Origin: Leptoclinus maculatus
Lineage: Eukaryota > Chordata > Actinopteri > Perciformes > Stichaeidae
Assembly (NCBI GenBank): GCA_032191485.1
Contig: JAVDOI010000011.1
Coordinates: 311,446-375,445 of the forward strand
Length of the DNA stretch: 64,000 nt
Reading direction: 5' to 3'
Under the pieces are notes generated by a model. It saw nothing but the letters and a program-made list of their open reading frames with translations. It did not search any database and was not told the origin of the DNA. The translations under genes and the position numbers were made by a program. Shown here piece by piece: positions 43,540 through 54,420 of the stretch (within the stretch, counting starts at the first letter, position 1; every line of letters begins with the position of its first letter).

Positions 43540-44190
43540 GGAAACCACACTCTTACATCACCTGAGCCTGGTGACCACGGCGTTGGCGGTGTGTTTTGTG
43601 AACGTGCCGAACCAACCGGTGAGCCCGTCTGTTGTCACAGCGCGCAGCTGATGTGTGTGTGTGTGTGTGTGGCATCGACATTAGAAGGGTTAATCCACAT
43701 AAATGTTGACAGCCATATTGCTGACACAGGGAGTTAATAAGACTAACAGATTATTAGCTTCATAACATTCCTCCGTCATCACGCCGCCGCCTGTCAATCA
43801 TTGACACAATTAAATTGTTTAATGAATAAATTTGCATTGATAATGGCGGGGCTGCGGGGGAACATCTGGCTGCGGCGGTTTAATGGCGAGCGTTGCATCA
43901 GACGCCCATATGGAGGCCGAGTGGAGGGGCTGTTTGATGCTAACTAAATGAAAAGTATCACTCAAATTAATTTGGCTCGTTTGACAGTCAGGAAATCACT
44001 TAGTAAGACTGATTCTGCCCAATTACAACCTCCACCGCTAATTACTATAGGAGGAGCCATTTCATACACACCCCCGTTCACGGGAACACACGCTCACCGA
44101 CAATACCTACAACCCCACAAACACTCGGCGCTAACAGCTTTTTCCTCGCTGCATCTCAATACGACTCCGCTGTGAGGAATCTGCCGACGG
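43540..44190. promoter_or_regulatory. Strong candidate conserved noncoding element
   Basis: The densest homeodomain-type island of the window. It has GCCTGTCAATCATTGACACA at 43789-43808 (two facing TGTCA half sites), CACAATTAAATTGTTTAATG near 43805, TTGCATTGATAATGGCGGGG near 43832, GGCGGTTTAATGGCGAGCG near 43873, CAAATTAATTTGGCTCG near 43963, CCCAATTACAACCTCC near 44018 and CGCTAATTACTATAGG near 44036. No repeats between 43740 and 44190. Confidence 0.5.
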
Positions 44191-44212
44191 CGTTAAAATG
44201 AAATGCAAATTA

Positions 44213-44234
44213 CCCCCCCCCCCCCCCCCCCCCC
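44213..44234 (-). repeat. C22 homopolymer
   Basis: Twenty-two C residues. Confidence 0.9.
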
Positions 44235-44679
44235 ACACCCCTCACTCGCTCGCCATCACATCTGGCTCCAGATTCTTTCTTAAAATCTTCATGTGAGTTT
44301 GCACACAATTAAAACCAACACCGGGATCCTGCAGCAGCAGCAGCAGCTCAGATATACATTTCAAAATAAGACGTAATTATCCTGCAGGAGGAGCGGAGAT
44401 GCGTGTGAAAGAGCACGAGACAAAGAGAGACGAGACAACTCAACTGAAATCATCGACATACATATTCATGGTGACATGAAGTGAAAGCACTTTGTTTGAA
44501 ATTCACTGAGAAGTTAGAAAAGTTGTGCAGAGACTTGACATTGTGTCCGAATGTCTCTGCAGCGACGCCACAACACGAAGTACAAGTTAAGGCCTTCAGC
44601 TCTTTACTGCAGTAATCAAGTACCCAAGTAAAAGTACTTTCTTAAGAAAAATAGAACAATTATGCAAATATAAAAAAAG
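44235..44679. other. Noncoding DNA
   Basis: A (GCA)n run at 44333-44348 and a weak hAT-like trace at 44606-44642 (CAAGTACCCAAGTAAAAGTA). Confidence 0.45.
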
Positions 44680-45261
44680 ATTAGATGAGAAAGGAGAGGA
44701 CTATAATGAAAGAAAGATGCAAACAAGTAAAAATAAGATGCAAAAGTAACAGTACTTCCTGTCAGGGTGGTGTGAAACTGAGGTGTACAATTAAGAGAAA
44801 AGGCCCCAAACTAGCAAGTCATTCTGCAACGTCTCCTGCTTCCTTATCGGAAGGAAAGAAGGAAGCAAAGAAGGCAGGAAGGGATCAAGAATGAAGGGAA
44901 CTAAACGAGGAAGTAACAGTAGGAAAGTGAAACGACAACAACAATATGGGACAAATAAGGAAGGAGTCCCAGTAGAAGTAGTAGACTTAATAAAAGAAAC
45001 TTTAAAATTGGGCTCCTTTTTCAAGATTTTCTGACTGAAAGGAAAGAAGGACAGAAAGAAGTATGAAAGGAAAGGAAGAAGCAGGAATGAGAAAGAGGAG
45101 AGAAGGAAGCAGCATTGGAGGGAAAAGACAGATGGAGATAAATAATCATGCCCAAAACTGGGAATCAATTCTCAAAATGTTCATGCTGTCACATAATGAG
45201 ACGAGATATGAGAAGGAAAGACGTTCGGACAAAACAGGACCGAACCAAGAGAAGAAGAGAG
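44680..45261. repeat. Purine-rich region, GAAGGAA type
   Basis: Low-complexity GGAA/AGAAG text, less pure than the tract at 33722. The minus 125-residue Phe/Leu/Ser frame is an artefact. Confidence 0.6.
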
Positions 45262-45500
45262 CAGTGGTGGGAAGTAACTAAGTACATTTACTTAAGTACT
45301 TCACTGAAGTACAAATCTAAGGTTATTTCCATTTTCTTTACTGTATCTCATATATACATTAATACATTAATGCAGCTGTGATATTCATCCAGAAATATAT
45401 ATATATAATAGTAAAACAATGACATTTTACTGCACAACCTACATTTAGCTGATAATACTTACAGACTTGTATTTGATTAAGAATACTTCTTCCACCACTG
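45262..45500 (-). mobile_element. hAT-like element with both termini, internally deleted
   Basis: Begins CAGTGGTGGGAAGTAACTAA and ends GAATACTTCTTCCACCACTG, so both 9-bp CAGTGGTGG termini are present in inverted order. It is 239 bp long, so most of the interior is missing. Flanking 8-mers (GAAGAGAG and GCGGTTAA) do not match, so no target duplication is visible. Confidence 0.8.
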
Positions 45501-45559
45501 GCGGTTAATGTAGTCCAATTAAAGCATCTTTAACATGCAGACTTTGTTTTCAAACTGCC

Positions 45560-45920
45560 TTGAAGGACGCTGCCGCTCCCTCCTCCAGAGGTCCAGAACA
45601 AACATGTGGACTTTCTCTGGACGCGATGGATCTGTTTGGAGGTGATTAACACGGCCCCGGGTCTGCGGGGAGTCCGTGCTGGCGCTGATTAGACGGACAG
45701 AGAGTTCGGAGAACTCTGAGACTTCCAAGTCCAGAAGAAAAGATCACTTGACTTTAATACGAACGTACCACGTGAGGCGGAGGGAGTCACAGCGGCTCTT
45801 TTGTGTTGTCTGTTTGCTTTACATTAGAATAGGCGATATCTGCCAGACTCAGGGAGCGGCCGGGACTCTCCCAGTTCCCTTCCTGCTCATCAGCTGATGG
45901 GAATATTCAGGGTAGGTCTG
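45560..45920. promoter_or_regulatory. Candidate conserved noncoding element
   Basis: Unique sequence with GAGGTGATTAACACGGCC near 45638, GGCGCTGATTAGACGG near 45681, CATTAGAATAGGCGATATC near 45822 and CATCAGCTGATGG near 45888. No repeats and no domain-bearing frame. Confidence 0.4.
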
Positions 45921-46333
45921 GCTGACGTCCACGTCCTCCCGGCTGGTTTGAAACACACTGTGGTGTATTGTCCGGCGGTCCGGGGCGCGGCGCTGCAACG
46001 TGGGTGTCGAGGAAACGCTCGGATCCCACTGACAAGAGGTCTGAAGGGACTTTTAACTTTCTCACAGAGCTGAGCGTCAAACTCTTCAAGGTCTGAGTCA
46101 ACTTCACCAACAGACTCTTGACATCCAGAACTTTTACTTCTTCGTCTTCATCTCAGAGTCACAACTAAAGTCACGGCTTGGAAAACACATTCACTGTAGC
46201 CGCTCTGTTTTATTTTTACATTTCACGATTCATACCTTTGTTTCTTCTCATTAAAGTTTGAAAACTCAGAAAACACAGTCCACCTTTAGTTGTCTTTATC
46301 TTTATTCTCAGCGATGTATTCAAGGGCGAGAAT
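45921..46333. other. Noncoding DNA
   Basis: Nothing recognised. Confidence 0.5.
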
Positions 46334-46740
46334 CTTTGTGCTAAGCTAGGTTCAACATGACCAACAGTTAGCTACAAACCGCTACCATAACATTGAGGTA
46401 TGTAGCTGTCTGTCAACTAGCTCTGTCCCAATTATGCTAGCTATTTGTGGCTAGTTTCCCCTATTAGTCCAGTGTTTGTGCTAAGCTAGGTTCAACATGA
46501 CCAACAGTTAGCTACAAACCGCTACCATAACATTGAGGTATGTAGCTGTCTGTCAACTAGCTCTGCCCTAATTATGCTAGCTATTTGTGGCTAGTTTCCC
46601 CTATTAGTCCAGTGTTTGTGCTAAGCTAGGTTCAACATCACAAACAGTAACCATAACATTGGGGTATGTGGCTGTCTGTCAACTAGCTCTGTCTTAATTA
46701 TGCTAGTTATTTGTGGCTAGACTTGCAAGTTTCCCCGATC
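46334..46740. repeat. 140-bp tandem, nearly three units
   Basis: CTAAGCTAGG begins at 46341, 46481 and 46621, an exact 140-bp period. The first two units are nearly identical; the third has a deletion of about 20 bp and several changes. The text (GTGCTAAGCTAGG, GCTAGCTATTTGTGGCTAG) is related to the GCTTAGC MITE family. Confidence 0.95.
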
Positions 46741-47379
46741 TGAGAGCTAACATTTCTTAAGCGTGTATATGAATTTCTTTAGCGTTAAGGCCGTTTTTTT
46801 CTTGCAATTTGTTGCAGTATATTTTTCCGAACTGTGAAGGCGTGTTTTTTTTTTGAGTACTTTCACACAGAAAGTAAATATTATTTTTGGATATATTTTT
46901 CTGGGCTTTTTTCCCAGACGAAGAAGGCAAACTTCATTACTCCTTTCAACCTTGACAAAGGCACAAGGACCAGATCCACTCCGTCTGTTCTCACCTTTCA
47001 CAATAAAAGCATTAGACATGTATACTGGGAACTCAAATTAACTCAGAGCATTTCACTAAAAGGAAACTCAATAAAATATCTTACATTAGCTTTAAGTTTA
47101 CCTCAGACAGACATCCTGGTAGTTGGTCGTCATACTGCAGGAATCTATTCAAACCTTTTGTTGAAAAAGTGTTGCAACTGTTGTAAATTCACATATTTAC
47201 AGAGTGTTAATACAAACCCCATGTGTGTAAAGGCTTTAAGTCGCGTCATTCTTCTCTATCATTACATCTGATTGGATTTTCTTATTAGGAAGGTTGTTTT
47301 GAATCATGTGTTTTCAAAAGGTTATGGGAGAAAAGTTTCTTCTTGTCTCTGTTATTGACTGTGTTGTTTTTGCTGTGAT
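46741..47379. other. AT-rich noncoding DNA
   Basis: A 145-residue plus frame at 46834-47271 is AT-rich, overlaps minus frames and has no recognised domain. Not credited as a gene. Confidence 0.5.
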
Positions 47380-47660
47380 GACGTGCTGCTGTTATTTACG
47401 TTTATTGTCTCTTCCTGACAGTTTGAATCTGTCTCAGGTTTGTTTCTCACCCCGCGCTCCACTCTCTCTGCAGCAGCAGTACGGAGGCTCTCCTGCATCC
47501 TGTTAATCTGTTTGCACATTTGCGGCGCTAACAATGTGTTGACAACACGCTGACATCACCCAGATGTCAGAGGCATCTGCCTTCTGCAGCCGACCAAATC
47601 AAATCTCTCTCATTGTTCCTCCTGCTGCTCCTCCAACCAACAAACTGCTCATATTAACTC
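47380..47660. promoter_or_regulatory. Weak candidate conserved noncoding element
   Basis: Unique sequence with CCTGTTAATCTGTTTGC near 47499, GCGCTAACAATGTGTTGAC near 47525 and GACCAAATCAAATC near 47592. Confidence 0.3.
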
Positions 47661-48279
47661 ACATGTAGAAGATACAGAGACAGTTATTCATCCGCGGTGT
47701 TCAGGATCTGGTGAGTCACAATATTAATCTGAAGATATTATTTTTCCAATTAAAACGGGGAAATATTTACAAAATCAAAGCATCTGATGTGGTAAATATA
47801 TCCAGGCTGAAATACCTGATGTAGTAACTATATACAAAATCAAATATATAACGTGGTAAATATATACAAAGTATCTGTGTATCTATGTGTAAATGTTTGC
47901 TTCCTCGACTCTTTGTTCTCTCACCTTCTGTATTCACAGCCTGGCTCTTCTTGTCTCTCCTGCCTTTAGAAATAATTCAGTCAAATGATCTACACCTTCT
48001 TTATTTCATCTTTGCGCTTGAGTTAGCATTATTTTTGGAAGCAATGACAGCAATCAGATCAGTAGAATATCTCAGCCACACCAAAGCCAAGTCAACAGAC
48101 CTCAGTGGTGCACACGTCCATGAGATGATTTCCCTCTGAACGTCTCACTCTCAGAGACAAAGAGAATAGATGTATTTCCTTTAGAGGTCTCTGACAAACA
48201 GCCAGTTATTCTGAATCACTTAGAGCTCCTGACATATAAAACATAAAAGCATCGTGACCTCCTCTCAGTCCCAATCAGA
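47661..48279. other. Noncoding DNA
   Basis: Three imperfect copies of a TGGTAAATATATACAAA-like block at about 47790-47875. The rest is unrecognised. Confidence 0.45.
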
Positions 48280-48620
48280 GGGTTTGGATTCACGTTGATC
48301 TCTGTTTAATGAAACTCCGTCTGCCGGCTGAAGGACGTCTCTTTAATTAATGAAGCAGAGTTCAGCGGCTGGATGTGGGAACGAAGCCGGAGGTAATCCC
48401 TGTTTAATGTTTGACTTTTTTAATGACAAAGAACCGAGTCGCCGTTAATGAACCCGTGAGCTTCTCTATATCTGGAATCTCAGCCCCGTGTTTCTGCCGT
48501 CAGTCGGAAACAGTTCCCATCCAGACGAGCTGAACGGGGTTTGATATTCAGATCACAGAGAAGTTAAATCCTCCTCGGAGTGAGACCTCGCCACTCCTCA
48601 CATTCAGTCAGCTGATAAAT
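48280..48620. promoter_or_regulatory. Candidate conserved noncoding element
   Basis: CTTTAATTAATGAAGCAG near 48340, CCTGTTTAATGTTTGAC near 48399, TTTTAATGACAAAGAACCG near 48418 and GCCGTTAATGAACCCGTG near 48441. Unique and repeat-free. Confidence 0.35.
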
Positions 48621-48869
48621 GAGGGTCAAATTAGGATTTACACTTGGTGTTTGACGGTGATCAGACGAGTCGACCTTCATTCACTCTGCCAGAGATTCAG
48701 TTTGTCTCTTCCATGAAGACAGAACAAGTTTAAGAGTTTTAGCCTACATTTCCCACAATGCCACGAGTGTCTTTCTTTGTGAAAAAGAGCACTGACACCT
48801 AACTGTATCAATGAAAGATGAAAAATAATTATGAAACACATACATAAGAAGAATGACTAAATAATATGT

Positions 48870-48975
48870 ATCTACGCAGTATAGTAGAAGTATAAAGTAG
48901 CAGAAAAAGGAAATACTCAAGTACTAGTACCTCAAATGTGTACTTGATGAGACTGTTTGAGTAAATGCAAGGTAC
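48870..48975 (+). mobile_element. hAT-like element, right-end fragment
   Basis: TAGTAGAAGTATAAAGTAGC, GGAAATACTCAAGTACTAGT, ACCTCAAATGTGTACTTG and TTTGAGTAAATGCAAGG follow the order of the element's right end. Confidence 0.65.
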
Positions 48976-49678
48976 TTCGTTAAAATGTAATTTCTGTTAA
49001 CTGGCTGTAAACTACACGTATATACAGTAGCTCTCTTTATTAAATTGTAGTTTTTGGTGGTGCTGTCGGATACTTTTACACTTTCATCACAGACAGACAT
49101 GAACAGATTTCTTCCTGTTGACAACATCAGCTGAAGGTCCAACATGTCAGCAGCTCTGACGTTAACGTTTAAATTCAGGTGAGAAAATCACACTGTGACG
49201 GCGGCAGGTTTTCTCTCAGTGCTGATGGTGTTTTTTAACGTGTGTGCTTCATTAACAGTGAGATGAGCTCCAGCGTGCTGATCAGTCAAACTGCAGCCTG
49301 AAGAGAAAACATCAAACCTGAAACATTCAGGATTTACATGTTTTAATAAACGTCCTTTTCATTAACAGTCAGGTGGTAAACTGGAGGTTAGTTTGTTTTT
49401 ATATATATAAACGTATACACAGTATGTAACGTATACGTCTTATAACTGGTATAATGAAGACTGATCCGTCATTTTATAAGCGCTGTGGTTGTTTTTGACA
49501 TAATTTGTGTTGTTTTCTATTATCACTCAAATTCTAGAATCATTTAAGCGACAAAAAGAAGCTTTATTTTGTTCATGTCTTTACTTTCAATTCAACAGTA
49601 TCCAAATGTTATTTACCATGTTAAACAAATAATAAACAAAATGTGTATGTTTTAGAGATTCATTAAGCAATAAACCCT
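48976..49678. other. Noncoding DNA
   Basis: AT-rich, nothing recognised. Confidence 0.5.
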
Positions 49679-49732
49679 AAACAATGATGGGCCCAACACT
49701 GAGCCCTGGGGAACCCCACACACAACAGAATT
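49679..49732 (-). pseudogene. LINE reverse transcriptase relic 1 (GVPQGS motif)
   Basis: Eighteen minus-strand codons read NSVVCGVPQGSVLGPSLF. This is the highly characteristic reverse transcriptase block of non-LTR retrotransposons. Downstream codons (RVYCLMNL, then a stop) vaguely resemble the following LxxYxNDL block. Upstream it decays into AT-rich DNA. Nonfunctional fragment. Confidence 0.75.
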
Positions 49733-50087
49733 GAATCAGGCACGTGCAACCCCCTCTAATACATATATTTGTAATTTCTTAAAAAAGTCAAAAGGAAAAT
49801 TCTGTATTCATGGACATTTTCTTACGAAGTCAACTCAAAATTTGTTTTATTTATTGATAATGATAATAATAGACAATAATCACAACACTAATGACAACGT
49901 TAAAGTTAATCAAAGTCAATAACATTCATGTTGCCGAACTTGACGGGACCATCTCAGAGGAATAAGACAGATTTAAAACATCCAACAATGGACAAAGAAA
50001 GATAGATTATGTCTTATAGCATAGTAATCATATTATGTATTATTATTTATGTTATAATTCAGTAGCAGCATGTACAACCATAAAAAA
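49733..50087. other. AT-rich DNA between two LINE relics
   Basis: No further reverse transcriptase motif was found in the three minus frames. ATA-rich runs near 49850-49900 and 50020-50050. Confidence 0.45.
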
Positions 50088-50156
50088 GAACAAATGCGCT
50101 CCAAGCATTGATCCCTGTGGAACACCGTGTATAACCTTTGAGAAAGAGGAGACTTT
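50088..50156 (-). pseudogene. LINE reverse transcriptase relic 2 (GVPQGS motif)
   Basis: Minus-strand codons from 50156 to 50088 read KVSSFSKVIH, then GVPQGSMLGAHLF. This is the same motif as relic 1 but with a different context, similar to the L2/CR1-like fish LINE pattern SxVxHGVPQGS. No extended frame survives. Confidence 0.75.
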
Positions 50157-50519
50157 GGTCCATCACAACACAAGTTTATCACATGTCAGAGTTTACATGT
50201 GAAACAAAGCAGTGAGAGGATTACATTAGTGACCGTTTGTGTCTGTTCAGAGCGCTTGTTCTTGCTGCTGAAGCAGATTTAAAGTTCACCTTCTCACTAA
50301 TAAAATCTTAACAGGATTATGAAAACATGAGCGGCTTCATGTCAACAACAGGACGCGTGATCGTCCCGGGGGTTTTCAACGCTTCACTCGTATCAGACTT
50401 ATTATAATCTCGTTATAGGAATTATCTCTATCTATTAATCGGAACGACTGTCTTATTATTTCTGTTCTTGTTATTTCCCACCTACAGCTCGTGTGTCACC
50501 CTGAGCAGATAGACGGGGC
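50157..50519. other. Noncoding DNA
   Basis: Nothing recognised. Confidence 0.5.
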
Positions 50520-50533
50520 GGGGGGGGGGGGGG
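50520..50533 (+). repeat. G14 homopolymer
   Basis: Fourteen G residues, preceded by GACGGGGC. Confidence 0.9.
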
Positions 50534-50879
50534 TCTCCTGAGCTCTCTAATGTTTTCTCTGATCTTCTTCACAGAAGTCTGTGAGTAAAGGGACAAATAA
50601 CCAGAAACAGTAAAGGATGTTCCTTTGTTCATTTATTGTTCATTTTTTCGAAACATTTTAATATTTGAATGGATGGTTAAATCATTTTTATTATTATTAT
50701 CATTCCATTTTTCATTATTAACATGCTTCTGGAGCAAGTTATGAAGTCTTTGTTTTTCAATTTCTACAAAATATGATGACTTTTTATTAACTTCTTTGTA
50801 AATCTCTACAGAGACACTTGTGGGCGTGTTCAGACAGTTTGACTCCATCAGCTTCTGTCTGATGCAGCTCTGACATCAC

Positions 50880-51130
50880 TTCCTGCCTCCTCTGGTGAGT
50901 CGCAGCCTCCGTGGCCTGCAGAGACTCTTGAGTTCGGGCTCAGGAGGGAAACTCGTCACACTACTCTGATGAGCTCTAATGTGTCGGGGTTAATTGAAGT
51001 AATCAGAGGGGTTAATTAGCCCCTCCGCTGTGTCTGCCAGCGACCCGGAGTGTTATCAAAGCAACGCCGCCGGCGTGGAGGGGTGACACCTCTTTAACAC
51101 GTCGGTCGCAGGCGAAATATTCACTGAGAG
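50880..51130. promoter_or_regulatory. Candidate conserved noncoding element
   Basis: GGGGTTAATTGAAGTAATC near 50986, GAGGGGTTAATTAGCCCC near 51007, GTTATCAAAGCAACGCC near 51052 and GATGAGCTCTAATGTG near 50967. Unique, CpG-bearing and repeat-free. Confidence 0.45.
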
Positions 51131-51404
51131 ACAGAGAAGGTTAACGTCAGGAGGATGGTTGAACATCTGAGAGAAAGTTTAAGGATCTGAGAATCAGCTG
51201 GTGGAGATCAACATGGTTTTAACTTCTACTGGTGAGAATATAAAGTACTGGATTGTACACAAGTTACAGACAGGAACGTTTAAAAGTGGAGATATTTCAG
51301 GTCTGACACTCAAAGATATTGATTTTTACATTCAGTTGATCACTATTGGTTGTATGAGGTCAATGTATGGCTTAAGAATCCAAAACAAACAAGAACAGAC
51401 CCAG
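51131..51404. other. Noncoding DNA
   Basis: Nothing recognised. Confidence 0.5.
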
Positions 51405-52572
51405 TAGAGTGCAGTAAAGAAATACAGTAGAAGAAAGTAATGAAACTATAGAGGACAGTAAAGACACACGGTAGTAAATAAACGCAGTAGAATACAGTGA
51501 AGAAACACAGTAGAATACTGTGAAGAAACATATTAGAATACAGTAAACACAGTAGAATACAGTAAACATAGTAGAATACAGTAAACACAGTAGAATACAG
51601 TGGAGAAACATAGTAGAATACAGTGAAGAAACACAGTAGAATACAGTAAACACAGTAGAATACTGTGAAGAAACATAGTAGAATACAGTAAACACAGTAG
51701 AATACAGTAAACACAGTAGAATACAGTGAAGAAACATAGTAGAATACAGTAAACACAGTAGAATACAGTGAAGAAACATAGTAGAATACAGTAAACACAG
51801 TAGAATACAGTGAAGAAACACAGTAGAATACTGTGAAGAAACATAGTAGAATACAGTAAACACAGTAGAATACAGTGAAGAAACATAGTAGAATACAGTA
51901 AACACAGTAGAATACTGTGAAGAAACATAGTAGAATACAGTGAAGAAACACAGTAGAATACAGTAAACACAGTAGAATACAGTGAAGAAACATAGTAGAA
52001 TACAGTAAACACAGTAGAATACAGTGAAGAAACACAGTAGAATACAGTAAACACAGTAGAATACAGTGAAGAAACACAGAAGAATACAGTAAACACAGTA
52101 GAATACAGTGAAGAAACATAGTAGAATACAGTGAAGAAACACAGAAGAATACAGTAAACACAGTAGAATACAGTGAAGAAACATAGTAGAATACAGTAAA
52201 CACAGTAGAATACTGTGAAGAAACATAGTAGAATACAGTGAAGAAACACAGTAGAATACAGTAAACACAGTAGAATACAGTGAAGAAACATAGTAGAATA
52301 CAGTAAACACAGTAGAATACAGTGAAGAAACATAGTAGAATACAGTAAACACAGTAGAATACAGTGGAGAAACATAGTAGAATACAGTGAAGAAACACAG
52401 TAGAATACTGTGAAGAAACAGTAGAATACAGTAAACACAGTAGAATACAGTAAAGAAATGTAGTAGAATACAGTAAACACAGTAGAATATAGTGAAGAAA
52501 CAAAGTAGAATACAGTAAACACAGTAGAATACAGTGAAGAACACGATAGAATACAATACAGAATCACAGTAG
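51405..52572. repeat. 19/23-bp composite minisatellite
   Basis: Two interleaved units: ACAGTAGAATACAGTAAAC (19 bp) and a 23-bp form, ACAGTAGAATACAGTGAAG plus AAAC. They alternate mostly as a 42-bp dimer; AGTAGAATA-type cores occur roughly fifty-five times. All three minus frames stay open (344-407 residues, Phe/Tyr/Cys/Val/Leu rich) because no stop arises in any register. The mixture of unit lengths shifts frame constantly, so this is not a protein repeat. Confidence 0.95.
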
Positions 52573-52596
52573 AGACTGTATTTTGTTTCCTTCATC

Positions 52597-52601
<5 letters not shown>

Positions 52602-52640
<39 letters not shown>
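52602..52640. repeat. (CA)n microsatellite
   Basis: About nineteen CA dinucleotides. Confidence 0.95.
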
Positions 52641-52643
<3 letters not shown>

Positions 52644-52880
52644 GACTTGTGAGGACATTGTATCGACTGACTTCATTCTCTTGAGACCAACCAAAACGGT
52701 AAAAATACAGACTTTTAACCTCAAACTGGAACCTCATGGGGACAACAGGACAGTCCCACAATGTGACCGTGTGGACAGATGTTTGTTTCTACACGTGTGA
52801 GCATCTTCACTGACTGAACACATTCTCCCTAACCTTGAAACAAAACCAAGTCTACAGCCCCAAACAGACAAAAGGTCTCT
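52641..52880 (+). mobile_element. TTGTGAGGACATTG-type dispersed repeat
   Basis: After the CA tract come GACTTGTGAGGACATTG, GAGACCAACC, CAGACTTTTAACCTCAAAC, TCCCTAACCTTG and AAACCAAGTCTACAG. A (CA)n tract followed by TTGTGAGGAC, then AACC-rich text and ACCAAGTCT, is the layout I recall for an abundant teleost repeat. No coding capacity. Confidence 0.55.
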
Positions 52881-52973
52881 AAACATCAACATTTCTTCAT
52901 GTCTTCCTGCAGCATCAGGGCTGTTCTCAGTGTGTAACATTTTCTCAGTTTTTCTTTGTGTTGCTGCCCCTCA

Positions 52974-52976
<3 letters not shown>

Positions 52977-53004
<28 letters not shown>
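52977..53004. repeat. (GT)n microsatellite
   Basis: About twelve GT units, slightly interrupted. Confidence 0.95.
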
Positions 53005-53007
<3 letters not shown>

Positions 53008-53021
53008 TGTGTTCATGTTGA

Positions 53022-53035
53022 CTGCCCCCTGGTGG
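53022..53035 (-). promoter_or_regulatory. CTCF-like motif, reverse orientation, outside the repeat family
   Basis: The reverse complement is CCACCAGGGGGCAG, an essentially consensus CTCF core, 120 bp before the large 19-bp minisatellite and not in a copy of the dispersed repeat. Confidence 0.5.
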
Positions 53036-53157
53036 TCAGATGTTTCCATCACAGCAACATCAGCAGCTCCACATGTGGAATCAAAGAATGCAACTCTCAG
53101 TCTGTACTCTTCTGTCTGGTCACCTGTGGTTCAAACACAGCAACAGATACCTGTACA

Positions 53158-54240
53158 CTTTACATCAATGTCCTCTCTTTACATCAATGTCCTCACTTTA
53201 CATCAATGTCCTCTCTTTACAACAATGTCCTCACTTTACATCAATGTCCTCTCTTTACATCAATGTCCTCACTTTACATCAATGTCCTCTCTTTACAACA
53301 ATGTCCTCTCTTTACAACAATGTCCTCTCTTTACATCAATGTCCTCACTTTACATCAATGTCCTCTCTTTACATCAATGTCCTCTCTTTACATCAATGTC
53401 CTCACTTTACATCAATGTCCTCTCTTTACATCAATGTCCTCATTTTACATTAATGTCCTCACTTAACATCAATGTCCTCTCTTTACATTAATGTCCTCTC
53501 TTTACATCAATGTCCTCTCTTTACATCAATGTCCTCACTTTACATCAATGTCCTCACTTTATATCAATGTCCTCACTTTACATCAATGTCCTATCTTTAT
53601 ATTAATGTCCTCACTTTACATAAATGTCCTCTCTTTACATCAATGTCCTCATTTTACATTAATGTCCTCACCTTACATCAATGTCCTCTCTTTACATTAA
53701 TGTCCTCTCTTTACATCAATGTCCTCTCTTTACATCAATGTCCTCACTTTACATCAATGTCCTCACTTTACATTAATGTCCTCTCTTTACATCAATGTCC
53801 TCACTTTACATTAATGTCCTCTCTTTACATCAATGTCCTCTCTTTACATCAATGTCCTCTCTTTACATTAATGTCCTCTCTGTACATCAATGTCCTCTCT
53901 TTATATTAATGTCCTCTCTTTACATTAATGTCCTCTCTTTACATCAATGTCCTCACTTTACATTAATGTCCTCTCTTTACATCAATGTCCTCTCTTTACA
54001 TTAATGTCCTCTCTTTACATCAATGTCCTCACTTTACATAAATGTCCTCACTTTACAACAATGTCCTCTCTTTACATCAATGTCCTCTCTTTACATCAAT
54101 GTCCTCTCTTTACATCAATGTCCTCTCTTTACATTAATGTCCTCACTTTACATCAATGTCCTCACTTTACATATGTGTCCTCACTTTACTTATGTGTCCT
54201 CACGTTACATCAATGTCCTCACTTTACAATTATGTCCTAA
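53158..54240. repeat. 19-bp minisatellite, TGTCCTCTCTTTACATCAA subarray
   Basis: About 57 units with a strict 19-bp period. Substitutions give CTCTCTTT/CTCACTTT and CATCAA/CATTAA/CAACAA. Three units of 19 bp make 57 bp, so a plus frame repeats every 19 residues in all three registers, giving Ser/Leu/His-rich pseudo-proteins. Confidence 0.95.
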
Positions 54241-54420
54241 CTGTACACAAATGTCCTCCCTTAAGCAAATTTCCTTTTTACAAATGTCCCCATTTTCCAG
54301 AAATGTCCTAATTTTGTACAAATGTCCTAGATATACACAAATATCCTGTCTAAAGTTATTGTCCCCCATTATAAATAATGTCCTCGTTTTACACAGATGT
54401 CCCCACCTTACACAAATGTC
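54241..54420. repeat. Degenerate linker of the 19-bp array
   Basis: Diverged units with ATGTCC and ACACAAAT remnants separate the two homogeneous subarrays. Probably the oldest, least homogenised part of the array. Confidence 0.8.

Noticed and set aside
51343..52595. Minus frames of 344-407 residues rich in Phe, Tyr, Cys and Leu that look membrane-like
   Set aside because: They are translations of the 19/23-bp minisatellite. All three minus registers stay open and the unit lengths break any protein periodicity.
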